A program made the translations under genes and the position numbers. A DNA stretch of 64,000 nt from Moritella marina ATCC 15381. Lineage in GTDB: Bacteria; Pseudomonadota; Gammaproteobacteria; Enterobacterales; Moritellaceae. This document shows, in pieces, positions 52,912 through 61,975 of the stretch; position 1 is the first letter of the stretch, and every line of letters begins with the position of its first letter. The stretch is taken from the NCBI RefSeq assembly GCF_008931805.1, contig NZ_CP044399.1, positions 3,707,370 through 3,771,369 of the forward strand, in the 5' to 3' direction. The notes under the pieces were generated by a model that was not told the DNA's origin, searched no databases, and was given only the letters and a program-made list of their open reading frames with translations.

Positions 52912-53434
52912 TAGCAACCATAGGTGACTGTGTATTATGTACACTCAGGCTTTCAATATTTTTAAATTGTTCTAAATCTAACAATAAACTAGAGCTTAAT
53001 AACACCACCATTTTATCTTTAATTGATACCAAACCACGAATGACACTAGGGTCATTATCCGTGCCTAACTGTGGTGGCAAGTTAATATCACAGTGTGCAA
53101 TGCTATGGACATCAGACACAGCATCAACAACAAGTCCCATCACTTTAGATTTACCATCAACGAATACTTTCACGACAATAACCACGGTTATCGCACTGTA
53201 TTCAATATTTTCTAGGCCAAATTTCTGTCGTAAATCAACGATCGGGACAATCGTTCCACGTAGATTAATCACCCCTTTAACATACGCAGGCATATTGGGT
53301 ATTTCTGTACATGATTCCCAACCACGGATCTCTTGTACATCTAATATTTCCACACCATATTCTTCTTCTGCCATTATAAATGTCAAAAACTGAGTGGATT
53401 GTTCATCTATTTCGGTCTGCGTATTATTATCCAT
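52904..53434 (-). CDS. cheW: Chemotaxis coupling protein CheW
   Basis: This 176-residue adaptor joins receptors to CheA. Typical CheW segments are FLTFIMAEEEYGVEILDVQEIRGW, MPAYVKGVINLRGTIVPIVDLRQKFG and MGLVVDAVSDV. A strong GGAAGGA ribosome binding site precedes the ATG. It lies 17 bases after cheA. Confidence 0.96.
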   Translation of the reverse strand: MDNNTQTEIDEQSTQFLTFIMAEEEYGVEILDVQEIRGWESCTEIPNMPAYVKGVINLRGTIVPIVDLRQKFGLENIEYSAITVVIVVKVFVDGKSKVMGLVVDAVSDVHSIAHCDINLPPQLGTDNDPSVIRGLVSIKDKMVVLLSSSLLLDLEQFKNIESLSVHNTQSPMVANG

Positions 53435-53451
53435 ATATATTCCTTCCTATG

Positions 53452-55512
53452 TTAAGCGGCAACATGCGTACGCTGACCTCGATGTAGAGATTGCTGTAGA
53501 TAGCGTTCATCTGTCACACGCTTGACGATATCAGCAATATCCAAAATTAACGCAACCGTGCCATTACCTAGAATAGTGGCACCAGAGACACAACTGACCT
53601 TCATAAAATTATCTTCTAGATTTTTTATCACCACCTGCTGTTGCGCCGCGAGATCATCCACTAATAATCCATATTTATTATTGCCACTTTCAACAACCAC
53701 TAATAAGCCATCGGTAATATGCTCAAGTCCCGAATCATGATTCAGTACTTGATAAAGGCGAATAATAGGAATGAACTCATCACGTAGTTTAAATACCTCG
53801 GTATCATCGGCCAACTTGGTGACCATGCCTATTTTTAACTGTAAAGACTCAATAATTGACATAATAGGTAAAATATAAGTTTTGCTGCCAATTTTGACCA
53901 ACTGACCATCCATAATAGAAAGCGTTAAAGGTAAGCGAATTGAAAAACAGCTGCCGACACCCGTTGTCGACTCAATCTTAATACCGCCACCGAGTGATTC
54001 AATATTACGCTTAACAACGTCCATACCAACACCACGGCCAGAGACGTCACTCACTGCTTCGACGGTTGAAAAACCAGGTGCAAAAATAAGTTCATCGATC
54101 TGATGATCGGTGTAGGTTAAATCCTTATTCACGATACCTTTCTCGATAGCTTTTGCGTGTATCTTAGGACGATTTAGCCCGCGGCCATCATCACGGATCT
54201 CAACAATAATCTCACCGCCTTGATGAAAAGCGCTGATATCAAGGTAAGCGACCTCACTTTTACCCGCTAACTTTCGCTCTGCAATCGTTTCAATACCATG
54301 GTCTAAAGCATTGCGTACCAGATGCACAAGTGGATCTGAAAGCTTCTCCAACATGATTTTATCCAGTTCAGTTTCCTCTCCATGTATTCTCAGCAATACA
54401 TTTTTACCCAGTTGTTCACTTAAATCTCTGACCATTCTTGGAATACGATTAAAAGCGAATTGAATCGGTAACATTCTAATTTTCATCACGCTGCTTTGCA
54501 TTTCTCGAGTATGCTGTGATAGCTGATCAAGACCTTTTTTTAATGCTGGTAATTTTTCAGCTGAAAAATTTTGCCCAAGCTCACCTAACATGGCCTGTGT
54601 AATAACCAGTTCACCAACCATATTGATTAACGCATCCACTTTATCGATTGATACTCGAATTGAATTGGTTTCTGCCGATTTAGGTACTGCAATACTTTTC
54701 ACAACTGCTGTCGAGGCTGGTGATTCGCTTAACTGCTCACTCACCATGACTATTTTATTGTCTGCTGATTCATCTGACGCAGTAAAGCGATTGATCGTTA
54801 TCGTAGAATCATCTTCAACCCATTCAAATGCTTCTTTTATTTGCGCTTCACTCACCGAGCTGACTAACTCAAGTTCCCAACTTACATAGATGTCCTCAGG
54901 GGCTACATTTTTCCATGCCGGTATATTTTTAAATTGAGGTGTGACTTTAAGCGCTCCCATCTCAGCTAACTCCGCAAAAATTAATCGCGGTTCATTACCT
55001 TGTTTTAAAATATCTTGACCGGGAACAAAGTGAATTAGCCAAGTATCATCATATTGATTAATCGCTGATGGATTGCCCTTAATCAAAACGTCCCCCTCAA
55101 TAGCGACAGTTTCTAATTTCGGATCAAGTTGTAAAAACTGGTTATATTGCAGCTTGAGGCTGTCGGCCATATCAGGGGTTGATTGCGAATTTTCAGCTAA
55201 TAATTGGATCCAAACGATTAAGCAATCCTTTGTTTGTAGCAAAAGATTAATATGTTCATCATTAAGTTTAATTTTTTCTGAACGTAAATCATCAAGTAGC
55301 GTTTCAGCGACGTGCGTGAATTCGGTTAATTGATTAAAACCAAATGTACCAGCGCCCCCCTTAATCGAATGCGCGACCCGAAAAATGGTATTGATAACTT
55401 CACTATCAAAGTTACCAGGTGTGAGCTTGAGTAACTCGGATTCCATTACCTCTAAGCCTTCTAGGCATTCTTCAATAAACACTTGTTGAAACTGCTTAAG
55501 ATCGATATCCAT
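53452..55512 (-). CDS. cheA: Chemotaxis histidine kinase CheA
   Basis: The 686-residue kinase has an HPt domain with the phosphorylated His 48 in RVAHSIKGGAGTFGF, then an intermediate domain (WLIHFVPGQDILKQGNEP). The dimerisation helix follows (DALINMVGELVITQAML), then the ATPase domain (HLVRNALDHGIET, DDGRGLN, GRGVGMDVVKRNIESLGGG), and a C-terminal CheW-like domain. It phosphorylates CheY and CheB. The ATG at 55512 is favoured by AGGTGAG upstream. It begins 2 bases after the cheY stop codon. A GTG at 55518 is the alternative. Confidence 0.96.
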   Translation of the reverse strand: MDIDLKQFQQVFIEECLEGLEVMESELLKLTPGNFDSEVINTIFRVAHSIKGGAGTFGFNQLTEFTHVAETLLDDLRSEKIKLNDEHINLLLQTKDCLIVWIQLLAENSQSTPDMADSLKLQYNQFLQLDPKLETVAIEGDVLIKGNPSAINQYDDTWLIHFVPGQDILKQGNEPRLIFAELAEMGALKVTPQFKNIPAWKNVAPEDIYVSWELELVSSVSEAQIKEAFEWVEDDSTITINRFTASDESADNKIVMVSEQLSESPASTAVVKSIAVPKSAETNSIRVSIDKVDALINMVGELVITQAMLGELGQNFSAEKLPALKKGLDQLSQHTREMQSSVMKIRMLPIQFAFNRIPRMVRDLSEQLGKNVLLRIHGEETELDKIMLEKLSDPLVHLVRNALDHGIETIAERKLAGKSEVAYLDISAFHQGGEIIVEIRDDGRGLNRPKIHAKAIEKGIVNKDLTYTDHQIDELIFAPGFSTVEAVSDVSGRGVGMDVVKRNIESLGGGIKIESTTGVGSCFSIRLPLTLSIMDGQLVKIGSKTYILPIMSIIESLQLKIGMVTKLADDTEVFKLRDEFIPIIRLYQVLNHDSGLEHITDGLLVVVESGNNKYGLLVDDLAAQQQVVIKNLEDNFMKVSCVSGATILGNGTVALILDIADIVKRVTDERYLQQSLHRGQRTHVAA

Positions 55513-55514
55513 AC

Positions 55515-55877
55515 TCACCTCAATACTTTTTGTACGGTAGCAAGGAGTTTTTCAGGGTTAAAAGGTTTTACGATCCAGCCAGTTGCACCAGCAGATTTAC
55601 CAGCCATTTTTTTATCTGCACCAGATTCCGTGGTCAACATCAGAATCGGCGTAAACTTATAAGCACTTTCGTTACGTAATTGACGAATTAAGCTAATACC
55701 ATCCATGCGTGGCATATTAATATCTGAAATAATAAGATCGAAATGACCAGTCTTAGCTTTGGCTAAGCCATCAAGCCCATCGACGGCCGAGTCGACCTGA
55801 TAACCAGCCTGCTTTAACGTGAATAAGACCATTTCACGAATGGATATCGAATCATCTATAGCTAATATTCGTTTCAT
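55515..55877 (-). CDS. cheY: CheY-type response regulator
   Basis: This single receiver domain of 120 residues has the acidic pair Asp 8-Asp 9, phosphoacceptor Asp 52 (LIISDINMPRMDGISLI), the threonine in LMLTTES and the lysine in GWIVKPFNPEKL. It is a chemotaxis-type regulator without output domain. Its output here could be a flagellar motor, a pilus or another partner. It sits between the STAS gene and cheA. Confidence 0.94.
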   Translation of the reverse strand: MKRILAIDDSISIREMVLFTLKQAGYQVDSAVDGLDGLAKAKTGHFDLIISDINMPRMDGISLIRQLRNESAYKFTPILMLTTESGADKKMAGKSAGATGWIVKPFNPEKLLATVQKVLR

Positions 55878-55886
55878 TAGAGCGTC

Positions 55887-56174
55887 TCACATTGATGCGT
55901 AATTAAAATCAGTTTCAAACCCTAATGCTGTTACCACCGTCATAAATTTATCCGACGGGGATAGAAACATCAGTGTCGTATTATGTCGCGCTAGGTGTTG
56001 AGCATAGGCATAAAAAAGTTGGCAAGATGCACTGTCTATATGAGTAACGTAACGTGCATCAAAAAGTTGAGGTTCGGTATTAATAGGCAAAGAATCAAGC
56101 GTTGCTTTAAGTGTCGAGATCGCAGAGATATCAATTTTTTCACCGAGTTCCATGGTGATAGAAGCTTGTTCCAT
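55887..56174 (-). CDS. STAS-domain protein (anti-sigma-factor-antagonist type)
   Basis: The 95-residue single STAS domain has the central segment FDARYVTHIDSASCQLFYAY, where the serine of IDSASCQ corresponds to the phosphorylatable serine of SpoIIAA-type proteins, and the end VVTALGFETDF. Such genes often head alternative chemotaxis operons. An AGGA ribosome binding site precedes the ATG. It is the first gene of the operon STAS-cheY-cheA-cheW-cheR-cheB-MCP. Confidence 0.88.
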   Translation of the reverse strand: MEQASITMELGEKIDISAISTLKATLDSLPINTEPQLFDARYVTHIDSASCQLFYAYAQHLARHNTTLMFLSPSDKFMTVVTALGFETDFNYASM

Positions 56175-56346
56175 AAATTAATCCTGTATTTATACAAACG
56201 TATCAAAAAATAATTTTATAACTCGCATTGAGTATAGGAAAAGATTTTATAAATAAGCGGACGATAGAGAGAACTGTGATGTGAAGACTACATTTAAAGT
56301 CGTTTTAGAAGATGAGATAACAAAAATAAGCAACGGACAATACGAA

Positions 56347-56387
56347 ATAAAAAGATAGATAGTCAATCATGGGATGATTAACTATCT
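56347..56387 (-). terminator. Terminator of lexA
   Basis: AGATAGT-C-AATCAT and ATGATT-A-ACTATCT form a 14-bp stem with one mismatch and a GGG loop. On the minus strand a T-rich tract (TTTTTATTT) follows. It separates lexA from the chemotaxis operon downstream. Confidence 0.8.
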
Positions 56388-56416
56388 CCCCTCAAACTAG
56401 TCAAAATAAAGCGTGA

Positions 56417-57040
56417 TTACATCCAATCAGTATTACGAATAATACCCACGGCAACACCTTCAATATCAAAGTTTTGGAAATTTAAATCAACACGTATTGT
56501 GCTCATTTCATCATTTTCAGGATGCAGTAAAATTTCACAGCCTTGTTGCTCAAAACGTTTCACGGTGACTTCATCGTCAACGCGCGCCACAACAACTTGA
56601 CCCTTACTGATATTTTTCGTTTTATGTACCGCTAATAAATCACCATCCATAATACCAATATTGCGCATGCTCTCACCACGAACACGCAATAAGAAATCGG
56701 CGTTAGGCGTGAACATTGAGGGATCAACATTATAATGTGCTTCAATATGTTCCTGGGCTAAAATTGGCTCACCAGCGGCAACCTGCCCGATCAAAGGTAG
56801 TCCACTCTCATTACTGGCTTCTTCGGCATTAACCAACAATCGAATACCGCGAGAAGTACCCGCTAGAATTTCGATGTGGCCTTTTCGGGCTAATGCTTTT
56901 AAATGTTCTTCGGCAGCATTCGGCGAACGAAAACCCAGTTCCTTCGCAATCTCAGCTCGGGTTGGTGGCATGCCGGTATTTTTAATATGCTGCTTAACTA
57001 ATTCAAATACTTCTGCTTGTCTTTGTGTCAATGCTTTCAT
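56417..57040 (-). CDS. lexA: LexA, SOS repressor
   Basis: The 207-residue protein has an N-terminal winged helix ([26 protein letters not shown]), the self-cleavage site Ala 89-Gly 90 in QVAAGEP, and a C-terminal protease domain with catalytic Ser 124 (RGESM) and Lys 161 (VTVKRF). It represses DNA-repair genes and cleaves itself when RecA is active. AGGG precedes the ATG. Its promoter is overlapped by two LexA boxes, so it represses itself. Confidence 0.97.
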   Translation of the reverse strand: MKALTQRQAEVFELVKQHIKNTGMPPTRAEIAKELGFRSPNAAEEHLKALARKGHIEILAGTSRGIRLLVNAEEASNESGLPLIGQVAAGEPILAQEHIEAHYNVDPSMFTPNADFLLRVRGESMRNIGIMDGDLLAVHKTKNISKGQVVVARVDDEVTVKRFEQQGCEILLHPENDEMSTIRVDLNFQNFDIEGVAVGIIRNTDWM

Positions 57041-57052
57041 TATGAACCCTAA

Positions 57053-57068
57053 CTGGTTTTATATACAG
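57053..57068. promoter_or_regulatory. LexA box 1 of lexA
   Basis: CTGG-TTTTATAT-ACAG differs from the consensus CTGT-N8-ACAG at one base. It lies 12 bases before the lexA start codon. Confidence 0.8.
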
Positions 57069-57072
57069 TTTC

Positions 57073-57088
57073 TTGTAATTATATACAG
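57073..57088. promoter_or_regulatory. LexA box 2 of lexA
   Basis: TTGT-AATTATAT-ACAG differs from the consensus at one base and covers the -10 of the lexA promoter. Its centre is 20 bases from box 1, on the same DNA face, like the double operator of E. coli lexA. Confidence 0.8.
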
Positions 57089-57105
57089 TATAATCAAGTT
57101 TGCAA
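57078..57105 (-). promoter_or_regulatory. lexA promoter
   Basis: On the minus strand TTGCAA (57105-57100) is 16 bases from a consensus TATAAT (57083-57078), which lies within LexA box 2. Confidence 0.75.
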
Positions 57106-57225
57106 TATAAGCAGTCGGTATATCAAAATAATAATGAATTAAGCGCTTGCTGACGCTTAAACACAGATTTATAGCCACGTATCTGATATTATTGGAGCAA
57201 GCACTCTCGCACTTTAAATAACAGA

Positions 57226-59673
57226 ATGATAACCATTATGCAACAAACACCGTCAATGTTAAGTCGAAGTTTCGTTAACGGCTTAGTTAAATCTCAGTAC
57301 GTACCAGATAACCCAGTTGATGCGTTAAAGTTAGATTTAACGCGTCCTATTGTTTATGCTTTAAAAACTAAATCAATGACGGATCTCGTCGCATTACAAC
57401 GTGCCTGTAAAGAACTAGGCCTACCGGATCCGCTCACACCAATCAAAGTGAACGGCGTTATTATCCCTAGCCATGTTTGCTTAGATAATCCAGCACCACT
57501 GTTTGGCAAGACCAAGAATACCGACGTATTTTTTGATGAGTTCCAGCAATTATTACGTTTACACAAAGATGATAAAGTCCTCGATATTCAATTAATGCCA
57601 GTGGCCTTATTTTGGGGCCGCGCACCAGGGAAAGAAGGCCAAGTGCCACTGTTATCATTAGCCAACAGTATTTCACCAAGCCGCTTACGCAAAACATTAA
57701 TTGTCGGACTTAATCGTAAAGACAACTTAGTGCGCTTTAATAACCCTGTATCACTACGCTTCATGGCAGACCAACATGGCAGTGACGAGAAGCTAGCACA
57801 AAAATTAATTCGCGTTGCAAAAATCCACTTCAGCCGTCAAAAACTCGCTGCGTCAGGGCCAAAACTGCCAAATCGTTACCAATTGTTCGAACAACTATTA
57901 CGTAACCCTGAAGTAAAAAAAGCGATTCAAGTTGAAATAGCGGAACATAATATTTCAGCACAAAAAGCTGAAAAACGCGCCAACGATTATATCGATGAAA
58001 TTGCCAGTGATTTCTCGTATAAACTCGTCAAAAACACCAGTAATTTCATGAGCTGGTTATGGAATAAAATATACAGCGGTATCAAGGTAAATAATGCCGA
58101 ACAAGTGCGTAAGCTTGCTGCCGATGGACATGAAATTGTATTCATGCCTTGCCATCGTAGTCACATGGATTACTTACTTATTTCCTATGTTATTTACAAT
58201 GAAGGTTTGATTCCACCGCACATTGCGGCTGGTATTAATCTTAATTTCTTCCCTGCTGGACCGATGTTCCGCCGTGGTGGTGCATTCTTCTTACGCCGTA
58301 CCTTTAAAGGCAACAAACTTTACGCGACCATTTTTAGAGAGTACTTAAGCTTACTATTCTCGAAAGGCTATTCGGTTGAATTCTTTACCGAAGGTGGCCG
58401 TAGCCGTACAGGCCGTTTATTACCACCGAAAACGGGCATGCTTAACATGACGCTACAAGCGATGTTAAGAGAACAAAATAGACCAATTACTTTAGTGCCA
58501 GTATACCTAGGTTACGACCATGTGATGGAAGTCAGCACCTATGTAAAAGAATTGTCCGGTGCCAATAAGAAAAAAGAAAGTATGTTCCAAGTATTTGGTA
58601 TCGCTAAAAAATTGAAAAATTACGGCCAAGCATTTGTGAACTTTGGTGAGCCAATCAACCTGAATCAATATTTAAATAAACACGTTGAAAACTGGCGTGA
58701 TGACATGAATATGCCTGTTGAAGAACAACCACGATGGTTACAGCAAACAACTCGCGATCTTGCTAATAAAGTCATGGTAAATATTAATAGTGCAGCAGCG
58801 GTGAACTCATTAACTATCTGTGCTCTTATTTTACACGCAGCACCACATAAAGCATTAAGCCGAGAAATTTTAGTACAGCAAATTGATAGCTACCTAAAAT
58901 TATTACGTAATAACCCTTATAGTGAATTTAGTACCTTGCCAGAAAACAGCGCAGAAGAAATTCTAGATCAAGCAATGTCACTGAAAAAATTCACCGTACG
59001 TGAGGATAGCTTAGGACAAATGCTATCTATGTCATACGAGCAAGCTGTACTGTTAACTTTCTACCGTAATAATATTTTACACCTGTTTGCATTACCGTCT
59101 TTAATTGCGGCTATAGTGGCAGAAACACCGACAATAACAGTCAAAGATATTAACGCTAAAATTTACCAGCTTTACCCGCTAATTCAAGCAGAACTATTCT
59201 TGAAGTACTCAGAAGATGAGTTAAGTGATTGCATTACTAATACGTTAACTGAAATGCAAGAACAAGGCATTATTAACAATAACAATGGTGTCATCACGCC
59301 GGTAAATGAACGTCTCATGTCATTGAAGCTACTTGCTGCTAGCATCCAAGAAACATTACAGCGTTATGCCATCGTACTAACAGTATTAGAGCATGATCAA
59401 GTAATTGAAAGGACTCACCTTGAAGATCGCAGCCAGTTGATTGCCGAGCGTCTATCCTCACTCAATGGTGTGAGTGCGCCTGAATTCTTTGATAAGAAAG
59501 TACTGACCATCTTTATTGATAAGCTGCAAGAACTGCATTACTTATCCGATGCTGGAACCGCTAAAGCGGATAAGATCAGTCTATTAGCTAACACTGTTAG
59601 AAGCTTAACAACGTTAGAAGTAAAACAAACAATCTCAGATGTCATGCTCAGTCAGCAATCTAACGACGGCTAG
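57226..59673 (+). CDS. plsB: Glycerol-3-phosphate 1-O-acyltransferase PlsB
   Basis: This 815-residue membrane-associated enzyme makes lysophosphatidic acid from glycerol-3-phosphate and acyl-CoA or acyl-ACP, the first step of phospholipid synthesis. The acyltransferase block I is MPCHRSHMDYLL (H-x4-D), followed by HIAAGINLNFFPAGPMFRRGGAFFLRR, block III FFTEGGRSRTGRLL and block IV ITLVPVYLGYDHVMEV. The protein aligns with E. coli PlsB along most of its length. An in-frame ATG at 57238 is an alternative start. It is divergent from lexA, near the arrangement in E. coli (plsB / dgkA-lexA), but dgkA is absent. Confidence 0.96.
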   Translation: MITIMQQTPSMLSRSFVNGLVKSQYVPDNPVDALKLDLTRPIVYALKTKSMTDLVALQRACKELGLPDPLTPIKVNGVIIPSHVCLDNPAPLFGKTKNTDVFFDEFQQLLRLHKDDKVLDIQLMPVALFWGRAPGKEGQVPLLSLANSISPSRLRKTLIVGLNRKDNLVRFNNPVSLRFMADQHGSDEKLAQKLIRVAKIHFSRQKLAASGPKLPNRYQLFEQLLRNPEVKKAIQVEIAEHNISAQKAEKRANDYIDEIASDFSYKLVKNTSNFMSWLWNKIYSGIKVNNAEQVRKLAADGHEIVFMPCHRSHMDYLLISYVIYNEGLIPPHIAAGINLNFFPAGPMFRRGGAFFLRRTFKGNKLYATIFREYLSLLFSKGYSVEFFTEGGRSRTGRLLPPKTGMLNMTLQAMLREQNRPITLVPVYLGYDHVMEVSTYVKELSGANKKKESMFQVFGIAKKLKNYGQAFVNFGEPINLNQYLNKHVENWRDDMNMPVEEQPRWLQQTTRDLANKVMVNINSAAAVNSLTICALILHAAPHKALSREILVQQIDSYLKLLRNNPYSEFSTLPENSAEEILDQAMSLKKFTVREDSLGQMLSMSYEQAVLLTFYRNNILHLFALPSLIAAIVAETPTITVKDINAKIYQLYPLIQAELFLKYSEDELSDCITNTLTEMQEQGIINNNNGVITPVNERLMSLKLLAASIQETLQRYAIVLTVLEHDQVIERTHLEDRSQLIAERLSSLNGVSAPEFFDKKVLTIFIDKLQELHYLSDAGTAKADKISLLANTVRSLTTLEVKQTISDVMLSQQSNDG

Positions 59674-59745
59674 CATTAATGCCAAAGACCTTTGATTTAT
59701 ATAATCAACAACGGCTTGGCATTTAACATTGATGAAGAAGAAGAT

Positions 59746-59777
59746 ACTAAAAAAGGAGCCAAGGCTCCTTTTTTAGT
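59746..59777. terminator. Terminator between plsB and ubiA
   Basis: A perfect 15-bp stem from ACTAAAAAAGGAGCC with a 2-base AA centre gives a T run on both strands, between the convergent genes. Confidence 0.93.
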
Positions 59778-59837
59778 ATTCTGTGTATGCCTGTCTTATA
59801 CGCTGTTAAATTATTTATAAACAACTCAATGCCTTAT

Positions 59838-60698
59838 TTATAAATAGCTTAAAATCAAGCTTACAAAGATAATCATACCCACATAATTATTATGCAAAAA
59901 AGCTTTAAAACAAGCAGCTCTATCACGCCCAACAATCAAGGTTTGTTGGTAGACAAATAACCCTGCCACGATAGTCAAACCAATAAAATATACGCTTGGC
60001 AATACAAGAAACCAACCTAACAAGCCAAGACATAATAGCGATGATAGCTGTAACAGTCCCACAATCAATTTATCTTTTTCAGCAAATAAAATAGCTGTCG
60101 ATTTAATGCCAATTTTTAAATCATCATCACGATCAACCATGGCATATAGCGTATCATAAGCCACAGTCCATAAAATATTCGCGACAAATAATAACCACGC
60201 ATAACTCGGTACAGTATCAAGTTGCGCCGCAAACCCCATTGGGATAGCCCAGCCAAATGCCATACCAAGTACGACCTGAGGTAGATGAGTATAACGTTTC
60301 ATAAATGGATAGCATGCGGCAAGGCCAACTGCCACAAACGATAGCATGATCGTTAATGTATTCATGGTGAGTACAAGTAAAAAAGCTAACAAGGTCAACG
60401 CAAAGAAAAAGCTTAACGCTGCACGACTTGATATACGTCCCGCTGCCATAGGTCTATTTTCAGTGCGTTTTACATGACCATCAACATGCCGGTCAGCAAA
60501 ATCATTAATCACACAGCCAGCTGCGCGCATTAAAATCACGCCCAATATAAAGACCAGCAACACATCTAATTTTGGCACACCTTCAGCTGCAATCCATAAC
60601 GCCCATAACGTCGGCCACAATAATAACAAAGTGCCGATAGGCTTATCCATACGTGTCAGTTGTATGTAATCTTTTATTTTTGATGTCATGAGTGACAT
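59838..60698 (-). CDS. ubiA: 4-hydroxybenzoate polyprenyltransferase UbiA
   Basis: This 286-residue inner-membrane prenyltransferase attaches the polyprenyl tail to 4-hydroxybenzoate in ubiquinone synthesis. Both aspartate-rich Mg-diphosphate motifs are present: NDFADRHVD (about residue 68) and [12 protein letters not shown] (about 185). RPMAAGRIS and eight to nine membrane segments fit the family. It follows ubiC with 18 bases between, and the two form an operon as in E. coli. Confidence 0.96.
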   Translation of the reverse strand: MSLMTSKIKDYIQLTRMDKPIGTLLLLWPTLWALWIAAEGVPKLDVLLVFILGVILMRAAGCVINDFADRHVDGHVKRTENRPMAAGRISSRAALSFFFALTLLAFLLVLTMNTLTIMLSFVAVGLAACYPFMKRYTHLPQVVLGMAFGWAIPMGFAAQLDTVPSYAWLLFVANILWTVAYDTLYAMVDRDDDLKIGIKSTAILFAEKDKLIVGLLQLSSLLCLGLLGWFLVLPSVYFIGLTIVAGLFVYQQTLIVGRDRAACFKAFLHNNYVGMIIFVSLILSYL

Positions 60699-60716
60699 AT
60701 ATTCAACGTCCTTTTA

Positions 60717-61313
60717 TTATTTGTATGCCAATGCGTCAGGCAAAAACACTTCAGATACCAATAATGATTTTCCAGCCAATAAAAAACATGAACGTCGACC
60801 AAATAACGATAATTTCGGTGTTGAGCTCAGTAAGCCAGATAATTCATATACCCGACTTTGAGTATCAAATTCAGCGATTTCAATTTCACTACGTTGCATA
60901 TCCGGCGTGCTGAATAACACACTGCCCAACGAGCGAGTGCCTAATTTATCAAGCTCACCACCCGGTGCTGTTAAAACATTAAGCGGCATCACGCTACGTG
61001 CAAATACCCAAGGTATACCGTCTAACTTTAACAATACCTCACGCACAAAACCGATGCTTTCAGTTAGGTTTAATTTTGTTTTTTCATCATCGGATAATGG
61101 ATAATTGCCTTCCGTTAATATTTCAACGGTAAATTCCTGACAATGTAGTTTCAGCCTAGCCGTTAACGACCCTGTATCAACTAACCAATCATAAAGATCC
61201 GCAGATAAATCCTTCATTAATATGCTTGGCCATAGCCAGTTCGCATCGCAACCTATGGGATAATCAGCTAATCTCGATTTACTCATCTGCTTATTATTTA
61301 TATTATCTGACAT
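60717..61313 (-). CDS. ubiC: Chorismate lyase UbiC
   Basis: This enzyme releases pyruvate from chorismate to give 4-hydroxybenzoate, the first committed step of ubiquinone synthesis. From the ATG at 61313 it has 198 residues. A TTG at 61340 is less likely. Family segments are WLVDTGSLTARLKLHCQEF, VREVLLKLDGIPWVFARSVMP, TRSLGSVLF, and the end GRRSCFLLAGKSLLVSEVFLP. It directly precedes ubiA, which uses its product. Confidence 0.93.
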   Translation of the reverse strand: MSDNINNKQMSKSRLADYPIGCDANWLWPSILMKDLSADLYDWLVDTGSLTARLKLHCQEFTVEILTEGNYPLSDDEKTKLNLTESIGFVREVLLKLDGIPWVFARSVMPLNVLTAPGGELDKLGTRSLGSVLFSTPDMQRSEIEIAEFDTQSRVYELSGLLSSTPKLSLFGRRSCFLLAGKSLLVSEVFLPDALAYK

Positions 61314-61486
61314 ATTATAAATTACTTTTTCTAACAACAAAAACAGGCATAATTATCTGCTATTCAGGCTAAGATTGTAAGTCAGGACACAAGTTGTGCA
61401 CGGATTTATTTAATTAATCATTTGAAAATGAGTATACTAGCGACAACACTGCCATTTTCCATCTCATTTAACTAAGGATACGGTAA

Positions 61487-61888
61487 ATGAAAAAGCTACT
61501 CTGGCTACTCTGCATCATAACGGCATCACTTTCATCAGCCGCCGTATCAGCAAATAATGATAAACCCGTGTATATTTATTTCGGTTTAGAGCCTGATATT
61601 ATTACTAACTATGTCAGTGAAACCAACAAAATTGGTTTTATCAGCGTCTCAGTAGAGTTTATGTTGGCAAATAAAAAGAGCCTAGACGTGATTGAAAAAC
61701 ATGAACCATTAATCAGAGATAAGATTATCTCATTATTAGGTCAGCAATCACCCCAGCATTTACGCTCACTAACGGGGCGAGAGGAAATAAGACTATTAAT
61801 CCAAAATGAAGTGAATAGTCTACTACAACAAGAAAGCGGTAAAGGTGTTATTGAAAACCTGTTATTTACCAAATATTTATTAATGTAA
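61487..61888 (+). CDS. FliL-like exported protein
   Basis: The 133-residue protein begins with a signal peptide (KKLLWLLCIITASLSSAAVSA) and has the core of the FliL family (VYIYFGLEPDIITNYV, GFISVSVEFMLANKK, EPLIRDKIISLLGQQSPQHLRSLTGREEIR, VIENLLFTKYLLM). FliL proteins sit beside flagellar motor stators, but this version lies next to ubiC, far from flagellar genes. Similar FliL-like genes occur in this position in Vibrio and relatives. Its role is uncertain. It is divergent from ubiC. Confidence 0.85.
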   Translation: MKKLLWLLCIITASLSSAAVSANNDKPVYIYFGLEPDIITNYVSETNKIGFISVSVEFMLANKKSLDVIEKHEPLIRDKIISLLGQQSPQHLRSLTGREEIRLLIQNEVNSLLQQESGKGVIENLLFTKYLLM

Positions 61889-61921
61889 TAAAAAAGGAGT
61901 AAGCTATTTAGCCTACTCCTT
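61888..61921 (-). terminator. Terminator of hldE (probably bidirectional)
   Basis: AAGGAGTAaGC and GCcTACTCCTT form an 11-bp stem with one mismatch and a 6-base loop. On the minus strand six T follow. It lies between the convergent FliL-like gene and hldE. Confidence 0.82.
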
Positions 61922-61975
61922 CACTCATCTAGCTTAGAAATAACATGATAAACTCATGTATCGCTGCTTGTCGAA

